From Rhizaria sp. SCN 62-66 (taxonomy: Eukaryota > Rhizaria, unplaced): DNA of 64,000 bases. Made by a program: the position numbers and the translations under genes. Below the pieces are notes generated by a model. That model saw only the letters and a program-made list of their open reading frames with translations. It searched no databases and was not told the DNA's origin. The stretch lies in assembly GCA_001724265.1 (NCBI GenBank), contig MEDY01000104.1, positions 62,001 to 126,000 of the forward strand, written 5' to 3'. Of this stretch, positions 55,835 through 64,000 are shown in pieces (position 1 is the stretch's first letter; every line of letters starts with the position of its first letter).

Positions 55835-57208
55835 GCGAACAAGCATCTCATGTCACAACGCAAATGTATGCAGCAGCAGAAGAAGTGTGCATGTTGTGCT
55901 ACGCTATTTGTGCTGTTTCTTACTGGTATCATTGACAGAGTTGATATATTATGTATTCTATTCTATTTTATGTTTTGTTTTCGAAGAAGTATGAGTTCGG
56001 GACGAGATAAGTTGTCGTAGTTCCTTAGCTCATAGGGAAGTTTAGATTGTGAAACCATTTAGTATTATTCTTTGTTATGAGAAGGACGTATGTATTTAAT
56101 ACAATAACAAGACGTTTTGTTCCTGCGATTAGTTCTTATTATACGTGAATGTCAAACAATTGTTTCATTAAGAGTTGTTTGTAGACGTCGTCTTTTGTTT
56201 TGTGTCTTCTAGGACTCACGCGTTGCTGCGATTATATTGTTTTGCGCAGGCAGCGAGCAGACAGACAAAGGTTTGAACACAGTCCCTGTGAACACAAAAC
56301 AGGAACAACATCAACAATCTCAGGAAGCGTAGGTAATCACAGCGCGTCAACACACAGATTACGGGCTTCGAGTTGGTTGAGATTGTACGAGTTGCGTGCA
56401 CAAAGAGTGGCAAGGGAAGAAGAGCGAGCAAGTGACGATGGGAAGAGAAGAGCAAACAAGACAATAGAAAAGACGAGGACAAGTATGGGGGGATACTATG
56501 TAAACAGGAATATATAGGAGGATAAATATATTCACGAGAGGATCAAGAAAGAAAAGCAAGCGAAGCAAAGAAAATATGTTGTGTTGTAATTGATACAAAC
56601 ACTGACACTGGAACGAAAAAAAGGGACTACGATAGAGCAATTTGCAGGACGAAAAGCACAAAAAAGACAGAAAGAAAGATGAAAACAAGAATCTATCGCA
56701 GATGCCATCTTTCGAGCAGTGCACGTGGGCGTACACCGCAGTCAGAGTACGCGTGGAGAGTGGAGAGTGCAAACAAAATGCAAACAAAGAGACAAAAGGA
56801 CAAATTGACGGACATACTAATGGAGAAATATACACAGTTGAAACGGTTATATAGAAAAAAACACATCGACATGAAAAGTCGATCGAGAGTTATCTTACTA
56901 ATTCAACATTACGACTATGATATCGTAAGGAGCGTTAGGTAGCAGAAATGTAAACAAAGACGACGTAAGTTCGAATAGCGACATAGTATCGCTAATACCT
57001 GCGCGTTTTGAGATGGGCACCCTAAGGCTTATGACTGGATAGACACCGCGTTAGCTTTTTTTCAAGTTACTTCAGATATCTAATAAATTAACTTTGAAAT
57101 GACTTTGAACTCTCAATAAAGTTCGAAAAAAAGCTTCCGGTGCCCTCGGGGTGCCCATCTCACAACGCTCAGGTAAGTAGCATACATGATATCGCCCACG
57201 GCTTAACT
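55835..57208. other. Intergenic region between converging UTP4 and G-alpha 3' ends
   Basis: The first part (55835-56200) is AT-rich 3' UTR of UTP4. From about 56400 to 56880 the + strand is markedly purine-rich (many GAAA, AAAG and GGA runs). The inverted-repeat element at 56996-57175 lies next to the G-alpha stop codon. No protein-coding gene is supported. Confidence 0.55.
56996..57175. repeat. ~180-bp element with imperfect terminal inverted repeats (MITE-like)
   Basis: The left arm 56996-57028 and the reverse complement of the right arm 57143-57175 agree at 28 of 33 positions, including an exact 14-base core (TGAGATGGGCACCC). A second inner pair is exact over 11 bases: AGCTTTTTTTC at 57053-57063 against 57125-57135. 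The centre is AT-rich. No protein is encoded. I could not identify a clear target-site duplication or a second copy in this window. It may be a non-autonomous transposon relic or a structured 3'-UTR element of the G-alpha transcript. Confidence 0.6.
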
Positions 57209-59493
57209 TCAGTTGACCATCCCCGAGGCCTTGAGCGAAGCCTTGACGATGATGTCCTTGACGCTGTGGAAGACATACGCAATGTTGCCGGGGTCCGTCG
57301 CGCACGTGAGGTGCGTCGTCAGCTTGTGGCCCATCGCACCACCACCGCCGCCGCCGCCGATGCTGCCGCCGCCGCCGCCGGTGGGGCTGGAGTTGTTCGC
57401 TCCGGGACTGCCGCCGCCAACGTTGGTGCTGTTGGCGGTCGTCGACGTGGTGTTGAGGCCGAACGCGGCCGCGGCGGAGCCCTTGTTGATGAGAGCGTTG
57501 GCGTTGACGTTGTTGTTAGTTGGGTTGTTGTTGCCGAGCGACTTTGAGACAGAACCGGTGTTGTTGTTGTTGGTGTTGTAGTAGTGGGCCGGCTTGAACG
57601 CGGGCGTGCCGTCCGCAGACGCGTTGTTGGCGTTGTACGAGTTGTTCTCAGGATCGTTGCCGCTGTTGGCGAGAGCAGAGACAGCGGCAGCGCCGTTTGT
57701 GGGACTCATGTCGGCGTGGTTCACGAAGCCGGAGCCGATGACGCTGTGCGTGTTGTTCGCGTTGTTCACGCTGGTGAGCGCGCTCACGCTCGTCAGCGTC
57801 GCCGTCGTCGCCGCGTTGTGTGCGTTGGCGCTCGCACTTGGACTGCCGATGACGTCGGCGCCAGCAGCGCCAGAGCCAGCGCCAGCCGTGGCAGCGGCAG
57901 TGGCGGCCGCGGCGTTGGCTGTGGCGGAAGCGTAGTTTGTAGTGCCGCTGTACACTGCAGCGCGCTCGAACTGGAGCTGGATCCACGCCGCGACAGCTTC
58001 GTACTCATTGGGGCCCTCGTAGTCGGGGAAAAAGAGCTTGAAGAGGACTTTGTCCTGCTCGATCTTCTCCCACAGCGCGTCGCACTTGTTCAACAGCAGG
58101 ATCACAGGCACGCCGCCCAGGTCCTTGGACGCGAGGCGGCACACCTCGGCGAAAAGAGCCAGCTCCTCTGCGAGGCGGTTGACGCTGGCGTCCTCCTTGA
58201 GCGGCATATCGAAGCTGGCCAGATTAGCCACGAAGACGATGACGGTCACATTGGTGAGGCACTTGACCCACTTGCGGCGCTCGCTGCGCTGGCCGCCCAC
58301 GTCGACGACGTTCATCACGCACCCGTCGACGGAGAAGCTGATCGTGTCGATGCCCGTCGTGCGCGCGCGGCAACGCAGAATGTCCTACATAAGTGGGGCG
58401 AAAAAGAAGAAGAAGAAGAAGATGATACAACGTTGTTATGAGAGAATGAATTTGAAGATTGACCAAAAAATTAAAGTTAATATGTAAATTACAAAACGTA
58501 GTTATAAAACAGAGTTATAATATCAAACAAGCATATCTCAAAGAGACATATAATCAAAGTCAAAATGTGTTACTCTGACACATTTTTTGATTTTCTCTTC
58601 TGAAACTGAAACAGAACACGACGACGTACCTGGTCGGTGGGCACGTACTGCGGGTCCGCAAGGTCGTGCAGGCGCGCGAAGAAGTACCCCGCGCAGTCGG
58701 GCAACTGAACCGCGGCGCGCCACTGGTAGGCCCAGAGCACGCCTGGGTCGTGCCAGAGCTTCATGATGTGGTAGCCGACGTCGAAGGAGACGTCCGAGTC
58801 GGCGTCGTGCTCCAGCACGGCCTGCCACGACGCGTACGCGTCCGGCCGTAGCTCGGGGCCCGGCTGGTGGAAGAAGGTGAACTCGGGCACGATCCCGCGG
58901 TACCGCGCCAGCTACGGCGGCGTCACGAGCGCGTGCCGCGCGTACGCCAGGATCTGAGCGGAGGCGGCGCCGCGCGGGCGAAAGGCGTAGATGTCGCTCA
59001 GCGGGCCGCCGGGGCCGTCCGCGCTTACGAGCGCCGTCGAGTGCGAGTTGTAGCTGTTGTTGGTGTTGTTAAGGGATGTGAGACTGGTGTCCGTGGCGTC
59101 GTCGCCGTAGTTGTTGCTGCCGCTGCTGTTGCTGATGTTAGGATTATTGTTGGCGGCCTGGCGCTGCACGTAGACCTTGGCGGTGCTGCGGAGCTCGTTC
59201 GACAGCGTGCGGCCGTGCACGAGCGTGTTCTTGCACAGCACCTGCATGCACGCGACCGAGTTGTGGTGCACGATACGGCGGTAATGCTCGCGCTCGGCGT
59301 TGGTGAAGCCGCGCGTGTAGAGCGACTGGAACTGGCGGAACAGCGTCGACTTGCCCGAGTCGCTGGCGCCCAGCAGCACGAGCTTGCTGGCGCAGAGGTT
59401 GCTGAGGTCGATGCCGGCGAGCGCTGAGTCGGTGGAGTGCAGGCCCGGCTTGAGGGACGCGCCGGCCGCCGAGGCGGAGCCGCACTGACCCAT
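57209..59493 (-). CDS. Heterotrimeric G-protein alpha subunit, with a large insert and an in-frame TAG
   Basis: The model is complement(join(57209..58384, 58630..59493)), 679 codons, from ATG 59491-59493 to TGA. The intron is 245 nt with a GTACGT donor. The start MGQCGSAS has Gly2/Cys4 for myristate and palmitate. The P-loop is GASDSGKST (residues 42-50; usually GAGESGKST). Switch I is RCRARTTGI with the catalytic Arg, switch II DVGGQRSERRKW with the catalytic Gln. NKCD and TCAT, which bind guanine, are present. About 170 Asn/Gly/Ser/Ala-rich residues are inserted between FPDYEGPNEYEAVAAWIQLQ and TTHLTCATD. The C-terminus KASGMVN lacks the Cys of Gi-type subunits. A TAG at 58912-58914 lies in frame in the helical domain, and coding continues on both sides (ALVTPP before it, LARYRGIVPEFTFF after). 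It could be a mutation, readthrough, a reassigned codon or part of a 117-nt GTAAGC...TAG intron. Confidence 0.85.
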
Positions 59494-60225
59494 GGCGCAA
59501 GAGATAACAGCACTGGAGGGGGCTGCAAGCTAAAGATTAAAGAGCTGGTGCAAGGCCAGTCAGGTTTTGGAGAAGGCTTCCGCTATTGAAGCTACGGTTT
59601 GTGTGGAAGCAGCGAGGAAGGGGTTGGCTGCTGCTCGTGAGTTTGTCGGGTGCGAGAGGAAGATAGGGCGTGATAGAATAGAACAATCAAGTGAGGGCAG
59701 ATTCAACGAAAACAACGCGATAAAAAACTGGTACCAACGCAAAAGATCTTCTCCGCGTGGCGCTGGAGAGCCGTGGAGAGGAGAATCGCGGAGGGTGTTC
59801 GTCGTTTCTCTCAGCGAGTACTAGGACGAGTGCAGAAGTCCAGAAACACGGTTTTCTGAAAATAGAATAAAACAATTAAAGTGTAAACGTGACAATAGCA
59901 ATGTCAACAAGGCGAAATGAGGACTGCACGACCTAAATACACCAGGAATCGTGTCGCAAAATTCGCTTCACCCTAGGCAGTTCGTCCCACGTTTGGATAG
60001 CACGCTGCAGTTGTAACTGTCGCAACACACAAAAGTAGTGTACAGTCAGCCTTAACCATGCTTTATGAACATAATCTTACTATTGTATTACAGAAACAAG
60101 TATAAAGCAACGAATCACATTGGTACTTCATAAGCACAGACATATAGATAGCTAATTAACATGACGATAGTTGCAGCGAACTTCAAGTCAAGTCCCTTGT
60201 TTACTCCCCGCAGCCAGTCCCGCGC
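59494..60225. other. Intergenic region upstream of G-alpha
   Basis: This region holds the G-alpha promoter/leader (59494-59830, moderately GC) and an AT-rich 3' flank of the ankyrin gene. No gene or structured RNA is recognised. Confidence 0.55.
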
Positions 60226-62879
60226 TCACCACTTGTACCTATTCTGCTTGGCCTTGGCGGCCTCTTCCTTGGCGGCGGCCTTCTTCTCCGCGGCCACGGT
60301 CTGCGCGATGACGCCCTCGCTGACGGCCTTGAACCCCGGCCGCGCCTGCAGCTGTTGCCACTCGCTGTGCTGGGCACAGTTCTGCGTGAAGAACCCTGTG
60401 CGCGCGATTGCCTGGTGGATCTGCTCCTCGCTATACACGTCCGCGCGCGGTGCCGCGTACAGCACCGAGCCCTTGCCCCGGCCCGCGTTGCCGCCGTTCG
60501 CGGCCGCGGCGGCGGAGGCGGCAGACGCGAGTTTGCCGTTAGTCGCGCCGAAGCCAGCTCCCGCCCCCAGCAGCTGCTGCGGCGGCTGCTGTCCGAGCTC
60601 CTTCTCGGCGGCAACCACGGCCGCGGCCATGGCGACCGCGCGCGCGCCCTCCTTGGCCGCGGGAACGCTGTAGTACGTGACGCGCGCGGCGGCGGCCTTG
60701 GCGGCGGCCAGCGCTGGCACCGAGTCGCGCTGCTTTGCAATAGCAACGGCTTCGGCCTCGGCGGCGGCCGTGGCAGCGGCGGCGGCCGCGGCGGCAGCAG
60801 CGGCGTTGATAGCAGCCTAAGGAGAAGAGAAAACAAGAAGAAAAACCGAGATGTGACGATGCTAGTACAGTTGTTTTGAGATACACATCGAGACATAGCA
60901 ACTTGAAGTAAAAGGTATTGTTTCATGATCGATTCAGCGAAGTAGGATATATGCGTTTTAGCGTCGTCGCAACTTAAACGTACCTTCGACTTGGGCTGTT
61001 GCACCGCGGCGCCACCGCCCGCGCCGGTGCCATGCCCCTTGCCCGCGGTGACCACCGCCGCCATCGCCGCCGCGGCCGCCGCGACCACGGCCGCGGACTC
61101 CTTGTTGTTGCGCTGCCCAGGCGCGGCGCGCGCCTTGGCCTCTCTGGCGGCGCGCGCCTGGCTCTGCAGCGCGCGCTCCTGCGCCGCCTGCAGCCGCGCC
61201 TTGTGGAGAATGTCGCCCGCGCCCGCCAGCGAGGGCTTCGCCAGTGGCGCCAACGCAGGCGCGCCGCGGGATAAAAGGACTACTCGGCTCTCGGCAGGGA
61301 CCGGGCCAGTCGCGGGCGCCGCTGCTGCTGACGCGGATGCCGCTGACGCTGCTGCTGATGAGGCTGAGGAAGAGGACAAGCGCTGCGTGTTGTTGCGGGG
61401 GACGCCACCGGTGCTGCCGGCGGTGTTGGCCGACCGGGCAGTCTGGGCGCGGCTTAACTTCGATGCAGTGGCGCTGTTGTTGGCACCGCTCCAGCCACTA
61501 GCAGTCGCGCTTGAGCTCGAGCTCGAGCTCGAACTGGCAGTGACGCTGGCGCTGGCACTGGCACTGGCACTTGAAGTTGCCGTCGGGACAGCGGGGCCGG
61601 AAGCACCTGTTGTGAAAAGTTACAAGAGAACGTATAAAACACACAGGATGTGGGTGAATAAAGTTAAAGCTAGATTTTGGTATAAATAAAGCCAAATTAC
61701 AATTTTAAGAAGTCTTTTGTTTAAACAGAGAAAATGTGACGTACCAGGAAGCATCTTGGCGATGGGCTTGGGCGCGACCATGGCCATGAGGTCGTAGCGC
61801 TTGCTCGCGCGCGCGTACGACGCCACGCTGATGCCAAGCCTGTCCACGGCCGCACGGTCGGCGCCCGCGGCCAGCAGCGCCGCGGCGGCGTCCGCGTGGC
61901 CCTTCTGCACGGCGAGCATGAGTGCGGTGAGGCCGCCGCGCGCCGAGGGGGCGTCGACCGCGGCCTTTGCGGCGAGCAGCAGTGAGATGGACGGCGCGTG
62001 GCCCGAGAGAGCGGCCAGGTGAAGCGGCGTGTAGCCGCCCGTGTCGGCGCGCGTGTGCGCGGCAAGCGCGGCGGCGAGCGCGGGCGGGCTCGACGCCGCG
62101 GCCGCGGGCGTGATCGAGGCGCTCACCTCGAACTCAACACTACCACTCGCACTACCGATGTTGCTGATATTAGAGCTAGAGTTGTTGTTGTTGTTGTTGT
62201 TGTTGTGGGCAGAGAGAAGGAGGTTGAGGATGGAGGCGTGCGCGGGGCTCTTGTGCGCGTTCGCGGCCGCGACGTGCACCGCAGTGCCGCCGCCGCCGCC
62301 ACCCAGCCCCCCAGCGCCAGTGGCCGTCGCCCGCAGCGGCGCCGCGACGCTGATCCCGTCGGTGAGAAGCAGAGTGGCAACGCGGGCGCGGTCCCCGGTC
62401 TCGATGGCGCGCGCCAGGCAGTCCAGCGCGGCCGTGGCCTGCGAGGGCGCCGAGGAGAGCGACTGCGAGAGCGCGAGCGAGGGGGAAAAGAAGCGGGGCC
62501 CGCCGCGCGCGTTGGGTCCTGCGAAAGACAGCACGGAGCCTCCCGAGGCGCTGGCCAGCGGGTTGCCGCCGTTGCTGCCGGTGGAGGCGGCAAGGCGGAG
62601 CACGGGCGGCAGGCCGCGGGCGTAAGGGTGGTCGGGGCGCAGAGACGACTCGGCAGCAGTCGCAGAGCTGGAGCTGGAGCTGGAGCCAGAACTGGAGCTG
62701 CTGGAGCTGGCCGTGTTGTTGTTGATCAGGGCGTAGTACGTGCCGATGTCGGACTGCGCGGCGGCGTAGTTGTAGGCGCTGGTAAGGGCAGGCCAGGAGT
62801 CGGTGCCGCAGGAAGAAGCATGGGCGGCAGCGGGCGCGTAGGCCGTCGCCACGTCGGCCCACGAGTGGGACTGGTCCAT
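60226..62879 (-). CDS. Ankyrin-repeat protein with low-complexity linkers and unrecognised C-terminus
   Basis: The model is complement(join(60226..60816, 60984..61606, 61745..62879)), 782 residues, from ATG 62877-62879 to TGA. Introns of 167 and 138 nt both start GTACGT. Exon 1 starts MDQSHSWADVATAYAPAAAH. It has a helical segment ALDCLARAIETGDRARVATL and ankyrin units: TAVHVAAANAHKSPAHASIL, then TPLHLAALSGHAPSISLLLA, then LTALMLAVQKGHADAAAALL. Between the first and second lies an eight-Asn run. Exon 2 is Ser/Ala-rich and then basic and helical (LQAAQERALQSQARAAREAK). Exon 3 begins with a polyalanine tract. It ends with an ordered segment (EEQIHQAIARTGFFTQNCAQ and HSEWQQLQARPGFKAVSEGV) and a Lys/Ala helix to NRYKW. 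Ankyrin repeats bind partner proteins. The partner is unknown, and I recognise no named family for the C-terminus. Confidence 0.82.
62181..62206 (-). repeat. Triplet repeat coding polyasparagine
   Basis: About eight GTT/TTG-phase triplets on the + strand read as AAC on the coding strand and give eight consecutive Asn in the ankyrin protein. Confidence 0.95.
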
Positions 62880-63215
62880 CAGCAGGTCACTTGCACAAAC
62901 GTTAGCAATACGGCGTGAATATTGGGTCTGGATAGCTATAATTACAAAGAGAAATAAAAAAACGTAGTGTAAGTAAGGTTATATTCGAGATTCCTGTAAT
63001 GACGGTCATTTGCGCTGTTTACTGGTCGTTGAAACCCCAAGCCGTTTCGTCTCTATCGGTTCGCGCTCGCTCGGCCCGGTTGTGTTGTTGCGCAACGGAT
63101 GGTCATTTCGGTCTTGCTTTCGGAGTCACTGCTTTCCGTTAATAACACTTTAGCACAACTTTTCATAAAGTTTGCGTGCTTTTCTAGAGCTTTTTGTTAA
63201 TATTACGCTCACAAG
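62880..63215. other. Short divergent promoter region
   Basis: About 340 bases separate the ankyrin gene start (-) and the last gene start (+). A GC-richer patch at 63030-63110 lies in the middle. No TATA-like element is convincing. Confidence 0.5.
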
Positions 63216-64000
63216 ATGCCGCGGCCGTGGGCGTTGGACATCATACCAGTGCTCTCACCCTACGAAGAGACCGATGGCACAAAGTACCTCAGTACGTCAT
63301 CAAAACAGAAACTCTAACGATAAAATCACTCACTTAAGAAAACATCAACTATTGATATCTAGTATATCTGAATAACACTGATCAAGCTTATGAATGTCAC
63401 TCATGGTCCCACTTTCCCGTCCGCTCACTTGACCCTTTTCCTGCTGCTTGCTTCGTTGTCTTTGCGCGCGTGCAGCCGAGGCAGTCGTGGCCGTGGTGCC
63501 CAGTCGCCAGATCAACCCGCTGTTGAAGTGGCTCGCGCAGAACCTCCCGAATGCGCCACCGCACGTGCGCCGCGTCAAGGCCGTCATCTTCGCTCCCCCG
63601 CTCTCGTCCTCTGACAGCAGCACGAACGCTGACCGCAGCAAGACTAGTAAGCGCGTGCATGCGGGTCCCGTGAGCGCCGCCGTGGCCTCCGGCGCGCTCC
63701 CGCGTCCGCTGCCACCCCGCACAGTTGACCGCGACGATATCTTGGCCAAAGCCTCCGCTTTCGCGTGGCCCGCCCCCGCCGCGGCGGCGATTGACGGCGC
63801 TTATGTCGACTGCCGCACCTCTGTGAGCGCCGCGCCTGCCTGCGCTGCCTCCGCAGAGCGTGACGGCTGCGAGGGCGCGGACGGGTACGCCGCGGTGCTT
63901 CAGCAGCGGTCGCGGCCGTCGCCGCCGCACTCCCACCTTACGGCGTCTAGTCTAAGTACCTCGTCTGAGCCCGATCTAAGTAGCAGTGCCGCAACTGCTG
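63216..64000 (+). CDS. 5' part of an unrecognised gene (partial at window end)
   Basis: The model is join(63216..63291, 63476..64000 and beyond). ATG 63216 opens a 76-base exon (MPRPWALDIIPVLSPYEETD then GTKYL). A GTACGT donor, a 184-nt intron and a GCGTGCAG acceptor follow, giving the split codon Thr and the continuation EAVVAVVPSRQINPLLKWLA, then QNLPNAPPHVRRVKAVIFAP. After about 70 ordered residues the sequence becomes Ser/Ala/Pro-rich (SSSDSSTNADRSKTSK; LSTSSEPDLSSSAA) and runs off the window still open. I do not recognise the family. Splice sites and base composition match the other genes here, so it is very likely real. Confidence 0.7.

Noticed and set aside
56961-56985. GTTCGAATA motif resembling a tRNA B box
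   Set aside because: No complementary T-arm stem and no acceptor stem.
57010-57190. U1 snRNA-like ACTTACCTG on the minus strand at the end of the inverted-repeat element
   Set aside because: The downstream sequence does not follow the U1 stem-loops, and the match is part of the inverted repeat arm.
58915-58948. 34-nt mini-intron (GTACGC...CCGTAG) that would remove the in-frame TAG of G-alpha
   Set aside because: Its length is not a multiple of three, so it would break the frame that continues correctly on the other side. It is also far shorter and more GC-rich than the other introns.

Overview
The window is nuclear DNA of a flagellated (ciliated) single-celled eukaryote. Supporting this are an axonemal inner-arm dynein heavy chain, spliceosomal introns with AG acceptors, and housekeeping genes found only in eukaryotes (PRP8, proteasome alpha-2, UTP4, a heterotrimeric G-protein alpha subunit). 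Coding sequence is very GC-rich and loaded with Ala/Ser/Gly/Asn/Gln low-complexity insertions. The roughly 0.4-1.5 kb intergenic gaps and the 136-245 nt introns are clearly more AT-rich. I do not assign a lineage.

Layout, left to right: 3' end of an unrecognised gene (+, to 238); NEPRO/Rmp64-like nucleolar protein (+, 1207-3300); a giant dynein heavy chain whose first exon encodes two CCDC81-type HU domains (-, 4770-20559); CIB-family EF-hand protein (+, 21745-22755); an unrecognised Ala/Pro-rich protein (-, 23673-25523); PRP8 (-, 26110-33835); proteasome alpha-2 (+, 34769-35845); a divergent tandem AAA+ ATPase (-, 36292-41724); a secreted protein with two SnoaL/NTF2-like domains (-, 43192-44427); a PTB/hnRNP-L-like RNA-binding protein with a long prion-like N-terminus (-, 45315-49421); UTP4/cirhin (+, 50436-55834); a G-alpha subunit with a large insert and an in-frame TAG (-, 57209-59493); an ankyrin-repeat protein (-, 60226-62879); and the 5' part of an unrecognised gene (+, 63216 to the window end). 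Several neighbours are divergent and share promoter regions (dynein/CIB, PRP8/PSMA2, PTB/UTP4, ankyrin/last gene).

Functional themes: RNA processing (PRP8, the PTB-like protein, UTP4, NEPRO), flagellar motility (dynein, possibly CIB), proteolysis (PSMA2) and signalling (G-alpha, CIB). There is no sign of operons, mobile-element proteins, tRNA/rRNA genes or CRISPR.

Main points of interest: (1) an apparent HU(CCDC81)-dynein heavy chain fusion; (2) 5' splice sites that are almost uniformly GTACGT, with C at +4 in 15 of 16 introns and no canonical A there; (3) an in-frame TAG inside the G-alpha gene, in a window where none of 13 genes ends with TAG; (4) a short inverted-repeat element at 56996-57175; (5) very short first coding exons (9 and 16 nt). 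Exon joins were worked out by reading splice sites and protein-family alignment from memory; none was confirmed by transcript data.
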